This document shows, piece after piece, positions 44,410-53,921 of a DNA stretch of 64,000 bases (within the stretch, counting starts at the first letter, position 1; each line of letters begins with the position of its first letter). A model generated the notes under the pieces. That model did not search any database. It was not told the DNA's origin and worked only from the letters and a program-made list of their open reading frames with translations. Location of the stretch: NCBI RefSeq assembly GCF_900101625.1, contig NZ_FMYZ01000007.1, forward strand, positions 310,001-374,000, in the 5' to 3' direction. The position numbers and the translations under genes are program-made. This DNA is from Cupriavidus sp. YR651. Lineage in GTDB: Bacteria > Pseudomonadota > Gammaproteobacteria > Burkholderiales > Burkholderiaceae.

Positions 44410-45192
44410 ATGAAAATCTCTGTCGTACTGATAACAAAAAACGAGGCGCACAATATCCGGGAGTGCCTCGAAAGCGTGTCCTGGTGCGACCGCGCGATTA
44501 TAGTGGACTCCGGCAGCACGGATGGCACCGTGGAGGCCGCCCGCGCCATGGGCGCCGAGGTCTGGGAGACCACGACATGGCCAGGCTTCGGCCCCCAGAA
44601 GAACCTGGCCCTGTCCAAGGCCCAGAGCGAATGGGTACTCTCCATCGATGCCGACGAACGCGTCACGCCTGAACTGCGCGACGAAATCCTGGCCGCCATC
44701 GACGCCGGGCAGGCCGATGCCTATGACATGCCCCGGCTTTCCCGCTTCTGCGGCCGCTTCATCCGCCACGGCGGCTGGTATCCGGACCGCATCACGCGCC
44801 TGTTCCGCCGCGGCAAGGCCCGCTTCACGGACGATCTGGTCCACGAAAACGTCGTCACGGACTCCACGGTCGGGCATCTGCGTACGCCGCTGCTGCACTA
44901 CACCTACGACGATTTTTCGCAGGTCCTGCGCAAGATCGACCAGTATTCGACGCTGGGCGCCCATCAGGCATTCCAGCGCGGCAAGACCGCATCGCCGGCC
45001 GGCGCCATGCTGCACGGTAGCTGGGCGTTCCTGCGCACATACCTGTTCCGGCGCGGTTTCCTCGACGGCCCACAGGGGCTGGGGGTCGCGCTGATGAACG
45101 GACAGGCCAGCTACTACAAATACGTCAAGCTGTGGCTGCTGCAGCAGCAGGCAAGGCAGCAGCCGCAGTCAGGCGATCCACAACCACGCTGA
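44410..45192 (+). CDS. LPS core glycosyltransferase, family 2 (WaaE/KdtX-like)
   Basis: 260-aa GT-A glycosyltransferase resembling WaaE/KdtX, which adds a sugar to the inner core. Visible: KISVVLITKNEAHNIRECLESV, DSGSTDGT and the metal motif D80-A-D82 (SIDADERVTPEL). The basic C-terminal region suggests membrane association. No good Shine-Dalgarno is seen before the ATG. Its last 68 nt overlap the convergent glycosyltransferase gene at 45125. Confidence 0.9.
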   Translation: MKISVVLITKNEAHNIRECLESVSWCDRAIIVDSGSTDGTVEAARAMGAEVWETTTWPGFGPQKNLALSKAQSEWVLSIDADERVTPELRDEILAAIDAGQADAYDMPRLSRFCGRFIRHGGWYPDRITRLFRRGKARFTDDLVHENVVTDSTVGHLRTPLLHYTYDDFSQVLRKIDQYSTLGAHQAFQRGKTASPAGAMLHGSWAFLRTYLFRRGFLDGPQGLGVALMNGQASYYKYVKLWLLQQQARQQPQSGDPQPR

Positions 45193-46372
45193 ACTCAAGC
45201 GCGGTCGGACCAAATCCCATCTGTTCGATATGGCGCGCCGCGTGCGCAAGCAACGCCTCGCGCAGCGGGGCGTCCTGCAAGCCGCGACGGATCGCGCCAG
45301 CCAGCCCCTGCACGTCGCCCACTGGCACCAGCAGCCCCGCACGTCCCTCATCGAGGATCTCACGCGGCCCGGTGGGACAGTCGGTGCTCACCACCACCTG
45401 CCCCACGGCCAGGGCCTCCAGCAGCACGTTGGGCAGCCCTTCCATCTTCGAGCTGAACGCCATCAGCCGGGCCCTGCGAATCCATGCATACGGATTGGGC
45501 TGGAAACCGGCAAATGTCACGCGATCGGCAATGCCCAGCGAGGCCGCCAGCGCCTCCAGCTGCGCGCGCGATGCGCCATCGCCGACCAGCACGAGTCGCT
45601 CCTCAATGCCGTCCTTCACCAGTTGCGCATAGGCGCGCAGCAGCGTCGTGAAGTCCTTCTGGCTCTCCTCCAGGCGACCAACAGAGACGATAAACGGCTG
45701 CGTCGGCGCATCCACGGACGCCAGCGCCCGGGTGCGAATGCTGTCGAGGTCAATCGCGTTGTACAGCCGCACGAACTTGTCGGCGGCCTCCGGGATCAGC
45801 GCGCGTGCATCGCGCAGCATGCTGTCGTTCAACGTCACGACGGCGTCATAGTGCTCCCGGCACTGCCGCCGTAGCTTGCGCAGCTTGCGTCGGTGACCGC
45901 GCGCCAGGTGCGCCACGCTGAAATGCTGGTAGCCGATCATCGGCACCGGCAGCCGCCCCGTCAGGCGCGACAGCGACATGTCGTAGTCCACCACGATGTC
46001 ATAGTCGCCCACGATGCGGCGGAAGCGCCGGTTCAGCAGCGGCTTGCGCACGGGCGGCAGCAGCAATTCCTCGTAGACCTTGCCGAGCGGTCCGAGCTTG
46101 CGTGCCTTCTTGAGCTGGCGGCAGCGCGACAGCCAGGGCTCGGGGGCCAATACATGCACCTTCACATCGGCAGGCAAAAGCTCCCGGAAATGCGATTCCA
46201 GCGCGTCGGTCGGATAGGTCAGCGTCAGGCCGATCTCGAACCGGCTGCGATCCAGCGAGGACAGCAGCGAAACGAGCGACGTCTCGATGCCGCCATGCAG
46301 GAAATGTGTCAGGTGAAACAGGATTCTCTGCTTGCGCACGTCGGAAATGGAATGCGTCATGCCATCAGCCAT
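45125..46372 (-). CDS. glycosyltransferase family 4
   Basis: 415-aa GT-B enzyme. N-terminal GGIETSLVSLLSSL near residue 27, C-terminal donor site with ISVGRLEESQKDFTTLL-like and SSKMEGLPNVLLEALAVGQVVVST, and the GT4 E-x7-E pattern. It likely builds LPS core or a surface polysaccharide; donor and acceptor unknown. The start overlaps the end of dnaE by 8 nt (an ATG at 46360 is an alternative). Its Ala-rich C-terminus overlaps the end of the convergent GT2 gene by 68 nt. Confidence 0.9.
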   Translation of the reverse strand: MADGMTHSISDVRKQRILFHLTHFLHGGIETSLVSLLSSLDRSRFEIGLTLTYPTDALESHFRELLPADVKVHVLAPEPWLSRCRQLKKARKLGPLGKVYEELLLPPVRKPLLNRRFRRIVGDYDIVVDYDMSLSRLTGRLPVPMIGYQHFSVAHLARGHRRKLRKLRRQCREHYDAVVTLNDSMLRDARALIPEAADKFVRLYNAIDLDSIRTRALASVDAPTQPFIVSVGRLEESQKDFTTLLRAYAQLVKDGIEERLVLVGDGASRAQLEALAASLGIADRVTFAGFQPNPYAWIRRARLMAFSSKMEGLPNVLLEALAVGQVVVSTDCPTGPREILDEGRAGLLVPVGDVQGLAGAIRRGLQDAPLREALLAHAARHIEQMGFGPTALEFSVVVDRLTAAAALPAAAAATA

Positions 46373-49300
46373 AGATCATGCGCACGCTGTCGCCCAGCGC
46401 AATACGGAAACTGGCCAGCGCGTCGTCGGACGGCGTGATCTGCCATTGATCGCTCAGCATGGTTTCGCACTGCGCGGTCTTGCTCACATAGCTGATGCGC
46501 ACTGGCAAGCCCGGCGCGCGAGCGGTATTGGCCAGGTACGGTGTCAGCAGTTCGCGCAGCCGCTCCGTCGATGCATTGCCGTTGAAGCCCAGGCAGACAG
46601 CATCGGCATACTTCGCCCGCGCGGCCACCAGGTCCATGACCGATTCGGCGGTAAAGCGCACCCCGCCGGTGAACGTGTCGTGACGCGCGTTGCCTTGCGC
46701 GATCAGCAGCTCGTCCTCGCGGAACATATGGCGGTTGGCGTCGAACAGCTCGTTGAAAACCGTCATCTCGATCTGGCCGGTGCCGTCGTCGAGTTGCACG
46801 ATCAGCATCTTGCCCCGCTGGGTCATCTGCGTGCGGATGCCAGTGATTACACCGGCCACCACCTTGCCGCGCACGTCGCGACCATACCCGCCGCCGTTAC
46901 CCTGCACTTCCTTCTCCAGGGCGCCCAGCGTGCCCTTGACGAACCGGCGCACCTCATCGCGCCAGGCATCGAACAGATGGCCCGAGAAGTAGTAGCCGAG
47001 CGCCTGCTTTTCTTCCTGCAGCGTACGCTTGGGCGTCCATCGCGGTTCGTCGATCAGCTCCGGACGATGCGCCTCGCCGGCATCGCCCATCAGGTCGAAC
47101 AGCGACACCTGGTTGGCGGACTCGGCCTTCTGGTCGGCCGCTTCCATCGCGATCGACACCGACGCCAGAAGCTGGCCGCGGTTGTCGTTGAGGCTGTCAA
47201 ACGCGCCGGCGCGAATCAGCGCCTCGATCGTGCGGCGATTGACCTGACGACGGTCCACGCGCTCGCAAAAATCGAACAAGTCGCCGAACGGCTTTTCCTC
47301 GCGTGCGCGCAGGATGTCTTCGATGGCCCCCTGCCCGGACCCCTTGATACCGCCCAGGCCATAGCGAATGGTCTTGCCGTCGGTCGGCGCAAAGCGGTAC
47401 TCGCTGGCGTTGACGTCCGGCGGCAACACCTTGATCCCGTTCAGCCGGCAGTCTTCGTAAAGGATCTTGACCTTGTCCGTATCGTCCATGGCCAGCGACA
47501 TGTTGGCTGCCATGAATTCGGCCGGATGATGGGCCTTGAGCCAGGCGGTGTAGTACGCCAGCAGTGCGTAGGCTGCCGCGTGCGACTTGTTGAAGCCGTA
47601 GCCCGCGAACTTTTCCATCAGGTCGAAGATGTCGTCGGCCTGCTGCGACGACAGCCCGTTCTTGTCGGCGCCCTCGCGGAACAGCTCGCGATGCTTGGCC
47701 ATCTCCTCGGCCTTCTTCTTGCCCATGGCGCGGCGCAAGAGGTCGGCGCCGCCCAGCGAGTAGCCGCCGATGATCTGCGCCATCTGCATCACCTGCTCCT
47801 GGTAGACCATGATGCCGTAGGTCTCCTTGAGCACCGGCTCAACGCGCGGATCGGGGTACTCCACCTTCTCGCGGCCATGCTTGCGCGCGCAGAAGCTCGG
47901 AATCAGATCCATCGGGCCGGGGCGATACAACGCCACCAGCGCAATGATGTCCTCGAAGCGGTCAGGCTTGGCGTCCTTCAGCATGCCCTGCATGCCGCGG
48001 CTTTCCAGCTGGAACACGGCCACCGTGTTGGCGGTCTTCAGGATGTCGAACGCAGGACCATCGTCGAGCGGGATATGGCTGCAGTTCCAGTCGGCCTTCG
48101 ACGGATCGAGCCGGCGGATATAGCGCTCGGCCCAGTCGAGGATCGTCAGCGTGGTCAGGCCCAGAAAGTCGAACTTGACCAGGCCGGCCGCTTCCACGTC
48201 GTCCTTGTCGTACTGGCTGACCACACCGCTCATGCCGTCGTTCTGGCCGCCCTGCGTGTAGAGCGGGCAAAAATCGGTCAGGCGGCCAGGCGCGATCAAC
48301 ACGCCGCCGGCATGCATGCCGACGTTACGCGTCATGCCTTCCACGCGCTGCGCCAGCTCCAGCAACTGGCGGACTTCTTCCTCGTTGTTTTCGCGCTCGG
48401 CAAGGACCGGCTCTTCCTTCTTGGCTTCCTCGATGGTGACCAGCTTGCCCGGCTTGAACGGGATCAGCTTGGCCACGCCATCGACAAAGCCATAGCCGAG
48501 GTCGAGCACGCGGCCCACGTCGCGCACGGCGGCCTTGGCGGCCATGGTGCCGAACGTGGCAATCTGGGACACGGCATCCTTGCCGTATTTTTCCTTCACG
48601 TACGTGATCACGCGATCGCGGCCGTGCTGGCAGAAGTCGATGTCGAAGTCGGGCATCGACACCCGTTCCGGATTCAGGAAACGCTCGAACAGCAGCGCGT
48701 ACTTGAGCGGATCCAGGTCGGTAATGCCCAGGGCGTACGCAACGAGCGAACCGGCGCCCGAACCACGGCCCGGACCCACCGGCACGCCGTTGTTCTTGGC
48801 CCAGTTGATGAAGTCCGCCACGATCAGGAAGTAGCCCGGGAAACCCATCTTGATGATGGTGCCGGTCTCGAACTCCAGGCGGGCGTAGTACTCCGGACGT
48901 TTGGTCTCGCGCTCGGCCTCATTGGGGAACAGGACCGTGAGTCGCTTTTCCAGGCCCTCGCGCGCCATGAGGACGAGGTAATCGTCCAGCGACATGCCAT
49001 CCGGCGTCGGGAACAGGGGCAGGCGCGGCTTGCCGAGTTCCAGCGTCAGGTTGCAGCGCTTTGCGATTTCCACCGCGTTCTGCAGCGCGGAGGGAATGTC
49101 CGCGAACAGCGCGCACATCTCGTCCTGCGTCTTGAAATACTGGTCCGTCGTGAACTTGCGGGTACGACGCGGGTTGGCCAGCAGTTCGCCCTCGGCGATG
49201 CAGACGCGGGCTTCGTGCGCCGTGAAGTCATCAGGCGTCATGAACTGCACAGGATGCGTGGCCACCACGGGCAGCTGCAGCGCTGCCGCCAGTTGCACCG

Positions 49301-49874
49301 CCTGCTGCACATAAGCATCGGTACCGGGCAGGCCGGCGCGCTGCAGTTCGATGTAGAAACGTTGCGGGAAAATGGTCGCCCAGTGCTGCGCGGCCCGGCG
49401 TGCGCCGTCCTCATTGCCGTTGGCCAGCGCCTGGCCGACGTCACTGCCCATGGCACCGGATAGCGCGATCAGGCCGGTTGCAAGCGGCAGGCCCTCTTCG
49501 CCTGGCTCTTCGAACCAACCCGGCTCCAATTCGGCGCGGCCGCGATGCTGGTTGCCGAGCCATGCGCGCGACAGCAGGGTGCACAAATTCAGGTAGCCGA
49601 GGCGGTCCTGCACGAGCAGCAGCATGCGGGCGGGCTTGTCGCGGTCATCGGCATTGGTCAGCCAGACGTCAGCGCCCACTACCGGCTTGACGCCGCTACC
49701 ACGCGCTTCCTTATAGAAACGGATGAGGCCGAAGGCGTTGGCGAGGTCGGTCAGCGCGAGTGCGCCCATGCCATCCTTGGCGGCGGCCTTGACGGCATCC
49801 TCCAGGCGGACGATGCCGTCCACGATGGAGTATTCGGAGTGCAGGCGGAGGTGTACGAAGCGGGGTGCGGACAT
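46365..49874 (-). CDS. dnaE: DNA polymerase III subunit alpha
   Basis: 1169-aa replicative polymerase (DnaE1). N-terminal PHP domain beginning FVHLRLHSEYSIVDGIV, the catalytic aspartates in SMPDFDIDFCQHGRDRVI, the tandem HhH and OB fold (DVRGKVVAGVITGIRTQMTQRGKMLIVQLDD) and a C-terminal domain. Length is normal. The dnaE stop lies inside the start of the GT4 gene, an unusual neighbour implying read-through expression of the glycosyltransferase. Confidence 0.98.
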   Translation of the reverse strand: MSAPRFVHLRLHSEYSIVDGIVRLEDAVKAAAKDGMGALALTDLANAFGLIRFYKEARGSGVKPVVGADVWLTNADDRDKPARMLLLVQDRLGYLNLCTLLSRAWLGNQHRGRAELEPGWFEEPGEEGLPLATGLIALSGAMGSDVGQALANGNEDGARRAAQHWATIFPQRFYIELQRAGLPGTDAYVQQAVQLAAALQLPVVATHPVQFMTPDDFTAHEARVCIAEGELLANPRRTRKFTTDQYFKTQDEMCALFADIPSALQNAVEIAKRCNLTLELGKPRLPLFPTPDGMSLDDYLVLMAREGLEKRLTVLFPNEAERETKRPEYYARLEFETGTIIKMGFPGYFLIVADFINWAKNNGVPVGPGRGSGAGSLVAYALGITDLDPLKYALLFERFLNPERVSMPDFDIDFCQHGRDRVITYVKEKYGKDAVSQIATFGTMAAKAAVRDVGRVLDLGYGFVDGVAKLIPFKPGKLVTIEEAKKEEPVLAERENNEEEVRQLLELAQRVEGMTRNVGMHAGGVLIAPGRLTDFCPLYTQGGQNDGMSGVVSQYDKDDVEAAGLVKFDFLGLTTLTILDWAERYIRRLDPSKADWNCSHIPLDDGPAFDILKTANTVAVFQLESRGMQGMLKDAKPDRFEDIIALVALYRPGPMDLIPSFCARKHGREKVEYPDPRVEPVLKETYGIMVYQEQVMQMAQIIGGYSLGGADLLRRAMGKKKAEEMAKHRELFREGADKNGLSSQQADDIFDLMEKFAGYGFNKSHAAAYALLAYYTAWLKAHHPAEFMAANMSLAMDDTDKVKILYEDCRLNGIKVLPPDVNASEYRFAPTDGKTIRYGLGGIKGSGQGAIEDILRAREEKPFGDLFDFCERVDRRQVNRRTIEALIRAGAFDSLNDNRGQLLASVSIAMEAADQKAESANQVSLFDLMGDAGEAHRPELIDEPRWTPKRTLQEEKQALGYYFSGHLFDAWRDEVRRFVKGTLGALEKEVQGNGGGYGRDVRGKVVAGVITGIRTQMTQRGKMLIVQLDDGTGQIEMTVFNELFDANRHMFREDELLIAQGNARHDTFTGGVRFTAESVMDLVAARAKYADAVCLGFNGNASTERLRELLTPYLANTARAPGLPVRISYVSKTAQCETMLSDQWQITPSDDALASFRIALGDSVRMIYG

Positions 49875-50002
49875 AGGGCGCCATTGTACCGGCTCCCCCC
49901 GCCCCGGCGACCGAGACTTTTCGTAAAGTCATGTGGCTTCACACGCCACGCATGACCGATCGGCCAAGTTGGGATTACCCGCCCGCGGCCGCCCTGACAG
50001 GC

Positions 50003-50008
50003 TATAAT
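50003..50008 (+). promoter_or_regulatory. candidate -10 (TATAAT) for trhO
   Basis: Perfect TATAAT 63 bp upstream of the trhO ATG, preceded by CTGACAGGC. No -35 at standard spacing. Confidence 0.4.
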
Positions 50009-50070
50009 TTCGCCTTTCCAATCAGGCAGTTACTGCGCGACCCTCCGCGCAGGCCGGGTACCGTCGTCCT

Positions 50071-50934
50071 ATGCAGATCGTCAACATTTCCGCTTACAAG
50101 TTTGTCACGCTCGACGACATCGAGACCCTGCGTCCGGAAATGCGCGCGCGCTGCGAGGCCGCCGGCCTCAAGGGCACGATCCTGCTCGCCCCGGAAGGCA
50201 TCAACATGTTCCTGGCAGGCTCGCGCGAAGCCATCGACGGTTTCATGGCCTGGCTGCACGCGGATGCCCGGTTTGCCGATATCGCGCCGAAGGAAAGCTT
50301 GTCCGAAAACCAGCCATTCAAGCGGATGCTGGTGCGCGAGAAGAAAGAAATCATCACGATGAAAATGCCGCTGATTCGCCCAGAGTCGGGTCGTGCACCG
50401 TCTGTGCGACCGGCGGATCTCAAGCGCTGGCTCGACCGGGGCCATGACGATAACGGCCGCCCGGTGGTGATGCTCGATACACGCAATGCGTTCGAGGTTG
50501 CGGTCGGCACGTTTGAGAATGCGGTGGAATACGACATCGCGAAGTTCAGCGATTTCCCGCCGGCCGTGGCCGCCCACAAGGCGGAGCTCGAGGGCAAGAC
50601 CGTCGTGTCGTTCTGCACCGGTGGCATCCGCTGCGAGAAAGCGGCGATCCATATGCAGGAAGTGGGCATCGACCACGTCTACCAGCTCGAAGGCGGCATC
50701 CTGAAGTATTTCGAGGAAGTCGGCGGTAGCCACTACAAGGGCGACTGCTTTGTCTTCGACTATCGGACGGCTCTGAATCCCGAGCTGGAACCGGCGGGTC
50801 CGGTACAGTGCTTTGCCTGCCGGGCCGTTGTCACGCCGGAAGAGCAGCAGCACCCGCACTACGTAGTGGGTAAGCAATGCCCCCATTGTGGGCCGACCGC
50901 CGCGGCAAATGCCGCTCACGTCGCCGCGGCCTGA
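50071..50934 (+). CDS. trhO: tRNA uridine(34) hydroxylase (rhodanese family)
   Basis: Oxygen-dependent hydroxylation of U34 to ho5U in several tRNAs (YceA/TrhO). 287 aa. N-terminal acylphosphatase-like domain (NISAYKFVTLDDIETLRPEM; APEGINMFLAG), central rhodanese domain with the active cysteine at C182 (SFCTGGIRCEK) and a C-terminal cysteine-rich zinc-like segment (CFACRAV...QCPHCG). Complete. Confidence 0.95.
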   Translation: MQIVNISAYKFVTLDDIETLRPEMRARCEAAGLKGTILLAPEGINMFLAGSREAIDGFMAWLHADARFADIAPKESLSENQPFKRMLVREKKEIITMKMPLIRPESGRAPSVRPADLKRWLDRGHDDNGRPVVMLDTRNAFEVAVGTFENAVEYDIAKFSDFPPAVAAHKAELEGKTVVSFCTGGIRCEKAAIHMQEVGIDHVYQLEGGILKYFEEVGGSHYKGDCFVFDYRTALNPELEPAGPVQCFACRAVVTPEEQQHPHYVVGKQCPHCGPTAAANAAHVAAA

Positions 50935-51022
50935 TCGCGCGGACAAGCCACCCCGCGCGCCCCGAACCTACGTCGCACTCACGCGTCGCATCCGCCTCGC
51001 AGCGCCCCACGTTGCCGTGATC

Positions 51023-51703
51023 TCAGGCAGCAAGCAGGTGGTAAAGGTTGCGGATCATTCCCGCCGTCGCGCCCCAGATAAAGCGATGACCGCCGCCTTC
51101 GCGTGGATACGGCATCGCGTAGAACTGCCGTTCGCCGTCCACCCAGCGCAGCAGTCGCCGCTCGTGGCGTGACGGGTCCATCAGGAACGCCAGGGGCACT
51201 TCAAAGATATCGGCCACTTCGCCCGCGTCGGGCTGCAGCGTGAAGCCGGTGCGCACCAGCCCGACAATCGGGCTGACGTGGAAGCCCGTGCCGGTAATGT
51301 AGTCCGGCAACGATCCCAGCACCTCGACATAATCGCGTCCGAGCCCGATCTCTTCCTCCGTCTCACGCAAGGCCGTGGCAATGCGATCCGCATCGTAGGT
51401 TTCCTGGCGACCACCGAGAAAACTGATCTGGCCCGCATGGGCATTCAGATTGGCATTACGCTGGGTCAGCAGAACAGTCAGGCCGTCCTTGTGCTCGACC
51501 AACGGTACCAGCACGGCGGCCTCGCGCAGGCCGCGCGTCTTGTCGTAGACGCGGGATTCATCGGTCAGTTCTGGTTCCCACGCGGGCGGAGATAGCAGCC
51601 GGTGCCGGATGAAGTCCGGGCGCATCCGGGGCGCGGAAAGCGGTGCACGACTGTCGTCCGTCTCAATGACGGGCAGCGTTTCTGGATCGAATATGGGGCG
51701 CAT
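51023..51703 (-). CDS. Nudix CoA pyrophosphatase-like hydrolase
   Basis: 226-aa Nudix protein of the CoA pyrophosphatase type (NudL/YeaB-like). The Nudix box GGRQETYDADRIATALRETEEEIGL is intact, preceded by the CoA-family motif QRNANLNAHAGQISFLGG. It hydrolyses CoA or oxidised CoA to phosphopantetheine and ADP in characterised relatives. The ATG at 51703 gives MRPIFDPETLP; a longer frame to 51874 reads through the intergenic region. Confidence 0.9.
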   Translation of the reverse strand: MRPIFDPETLPVIETDDSRAPLSAPRMRPDFIRHRLLSPPAWEPELTDESRVYDKTRGLREAAVLVPLVEHKDGLTVLLTQRNANLNAHAGQISFLGGRQETYDADRIATALRETEEEIGLGRDYVEVLGSLPDYITGTGFHVSPIVGLVRTGFTLQPDAGEVADIFEVPLAFLMDPSRHERRLLRWVDGERQFYAMPYPREGGGHRFIWGATAGMIRNLYHLLAA

Positions 51704-51833
51704 AACGTCAACAAGTATGACAGATGCGCAAGATGTGGCGGTGCAGCACGAGCAGCGTGAGGTGCCTGCGATGGCCGTGATATGCGGATCTGATGCGGCC
51801 GAGCAACGCCGCACACTTCGCGCGCCCCAATGC

Positions 51834-51859
51834 AAAAAGGACACCCGAGGGTGTCCTTT
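51834..51859 (-). terminator. intrinsic terminator of the rpsP-rplS operon
   Basis: On the minus strand: stem AAAGGACACC/GGTGTCCTTT with a short loop, ending in a T5 run. It lies 45 bp after rplS. Confidence 0.88.
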
Positions 51860-51903
51860 CCGAAACCATGTCATGCCGGTTGCCCGACACGGCAGGAGTT
51901 GCC

Positions 51904-52293
51904 TTACTCGGCGGCAGCAGCCTTCGGTGCCTTCGAGACCAGCTTTTCCTTGATACGTGCGGACTTGCCCGAGCGCTCGCGCAGGTAGTACAGCTTCGCA
52001 CGACGCACGTCGCCGCGACGCTTCACTTCGATGCCGGCGATCAGCGGCGAGTACAGCTGGAACGTACGTTCCACGCCTTCACCCGACGAGATCTTGCGCA
52101 CGATGAAGGACGAGTTCAGGCCGCGGTTACGCTTGGCGATCACCACGCCTTCGTAGGCCTGCACACGCTTGCGGGTACCTTCCACCACGTTCACGTTGAC
52201 GATCACGGTGTCGCCAGGTGCGAATGCGGGGATGGTCTTGTTCGCGGTGAGACGCGCGATCTCTTCCTTCTCGATCTGCTCGATGATGTTCAT
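51904..52293 (-). CDS. rplS: 50S ribosomal protein L19
   Basis: 129-aa bL19 at the 30S-50S interface. Conserved FAPGDTVIVNVNVVEGTRKRVQAYEGVVIAKRNRG and SGKSARIKEKL. AAGGAGA before the ATG. Last gene of rpsP-rimM-trmD-rplS. Confidence 0.98.
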   Translation of the reverse strand: MNIIEQIEKEEIARLTANKTIPAFAPGDTVIVNVNVVEGTRKRVQAYEGVVIAKRNRGLNSSFIVRKISSGEGVERTFQLYSPLIAGIEVKRRGDVRRAKLYYLRERSGKSARIKEKLVSKAPKAAAAE

Positions 52294-52369
52294 CGTTTTT
52301 TCTCCTTGACCATCGTGCCAGCGTTGTATGCCCCAGGACATGCCTGGGCCCCGGCAGAGGATGGGATTT

Positions 52370-53152
52370 TCACTTGGCGGGAGCGAACTCCCGCCCTGCT
52401 TTCGCCGTCCACTCCGACAAGAACTTCTCGTCGGCCTTGGACAACAAACCTTGCTTGCGCGCAGCCACGATCAGGTCGGGCCGCTTGCTCGCGGTATTGG
52501 CCAGCGCCTGTTGACGCCGCCATTTCTCAATCTCGGCGTGATGGCCCCCGAGCAGAATATCGGGAACCCGCACACCTTCGTATTCTTCCGGCCGCGTGTA
52601 GTGCGGACAATCCAGCAGGCCGTTCACGAAACTGTCCTGCACCGCCGATTGCGCATCACCCAATACACCGGGCAGATGCCGTACCACCGCGTCGATTAGC
52701 GCCATCGCGGGCAGTTCGCCTCCGGACAGCACAAAATCACCGAGGCTGATTTCCTCGTCCACCCGACGGTCAATCAGTCGCTGGTCGATTGCCTCATACC
52801 GCCCGCACAACAACACCAGACCTGGCCGCTGTGACAGCGACATCACCTTCTCGTGTGTGAGCGTGGCGCCCTGCGGCGACATCAGCACCACGTGCGGCTT
52901 GTCGACACCCGCCTGCGACTGCGCCGCTGTGGCGGCATCAATCGCATCGTCCAGCGGCTTGGCCAGCATCACCATGCCAGGACCACCGCCGTAGGGGCGA
53001 TCGTCGATCGTGCGGTAATTGTCGACGGTAAAATCGCGCGGATTCCAGGCCCGCAGCGCATAGCGCTGCTGCTTGGCCGCCCGGCTGGTAATGCCCCAGT
53101 CGGTCAGCGCGCGAAACATCTCGGGAAACAGCGTGATTACATCGAACTGCAT
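52370..53152 (-). CDS. trmD: tRNA (guanine-N1)-methyltransferase
   Basis: SPOUT enzyme making m1G37 in tRNA. 260 aa. Conserved FDVITLFPEMF, DDRPYGGGPGMVM, the trefoil-knot region LCGRYEAIDQR and EISLGDFVLSGGELPAM. Third gene of the operon. Confidence 0.98.
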   Translation of the reverse strand: MQFDVITLFPEMFRALTDWGITSRAAKQQRYALRAWNPRDFTVDNYRTIDDRPYGGGPGMVMLAKPLDDAIDAATAAQSQAGVDKPHVVLMSPQGATLTHEKVMSLSQRPGLVLLCGRYEAIDQRLIDRRVDEEISLGDFVLSGGELPAMALIDAVVRHLPGVLGDAQSAVQDSFVNGLLDCPHYTRPEEYEGVRVPDILLGGHHAEIEKWRRQQALANTASKRPDLIVAARKQGLLSKADEKFLSEWTAKAGREFAPAK

Positions 53153-53200
53153 CCGCGCCTCCCATGGTGGCCCGTCAGGCGATCTGCCCGGCGGACAACT

Positions 53201-53869
53201 TCAGTAGTCGAGCCCCCAGTCCACCACGATCCGCTTCCCGGCGATGTCCACCGTACGCAGGAACGCGTCGACAAACGGAACCAGCCGCTCGGCGGCCTTA
53301 CCGTCCGGCAGCGTATACGCCACCTGAAGGAGCTGGTGAGCGCCGTTGTCGATCAGGCCGGACACTTCGCCGAGCGTTTCGCCCTGCTCGTTGACCACGG
53401 CACAACCGATCAGGTCGACCCAGTAAAACTCATCCTCTTCCGGCGCGGGAAAATCCGCACGCCGGACCCAGACGCGACGCCCCTTGAGGGCTTCGGCCAC
53501 ATTGCGGTCCGACACGCCGGTGGCTTGCGCCACCACGGTACCGCTATGTTCCCGCGACTGGGCAATCTTGACGCTGACCGCCTCGGCCTGCTGGGCCGGC
53601 GCCGATACCACACCGGCCTGTGGCGCACGAAGCAGCCACCAGCGGCGGGCGTGGAGCAATGCGGAGGCGTCGTCGGCATGCGGCAGGACCTTGATCCAGC
53701 CCCGGATACCGTAGGCCGCACCCACATAACCTACCTCGACGAGATCGTCGGGCAGGCTGTCGGTGAACAGCAGCGTGGCAGGTAATTTGGCCGGCTGGCC
53801 AGGCGCCCCGCCTTGCGTGGCGGCTTGCGGCCGGTTCAGCGGCTTGCGGCCGGTTATATTGCCAGTCAC
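53201..53869 (-). CDS. rimM: 16S rRNA processing/maturation factor RimM
   Basis: 222 aa. PRC-barrel protein binding uS19 during 30S head assembly. Conserved VGYVGAAYGIRGWIKVLPH and EFYWVDLIGCAVVNEQGE. The protein starts with GTG and has a ~40-residue N-terminal extension compared with E. coli RimM, encoded partly by a 16-bp direct repeat. An internal start cannot be excluded. Second gene of the operon. Confidence 0.95.
   Translation of the reverse strand: MTGNITGRKPLNRPQAATQGGAPGQPAKLPATLLFTDSLPDDLVEVGYVGAAYGIRGWIKVLPHADDASALLHARRWWLLRAPQAGVVSAPAQQAEAVSVKIAQSREHSGTVVAQATGVSDRNVAEALKGRRVWVRRADFPAPEEDEFYWVDLIGCAVVNEQGETLGEVSGLIDNGAHQLLQVAYTLPDGKAAERLVPFVDAFLRTVDIAGKRIVVDWGLDY
53821..53855. repeat. 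16-bp direct repeat in the rimM 5' end
   Basis: CGGCTTGCGGCCGGTT occurs at 53821-53836 and again at 53840-53855 (19-bp period), within the N-terminal extension of RimM. Confidence 0.75.
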
Positions 53870-53921
53870 GTGGACGGTGCGTCAGTCGCGCGCCATCAAT
53901 GGCAGCGCGTCATCGCAACAA

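Noticed and set aside
46332..49463. 1043-codon open frame antisense to dnaE
   Set aside because: Same composition effect; dnaE on the other strand is certain, and the antisense protein has no family features.
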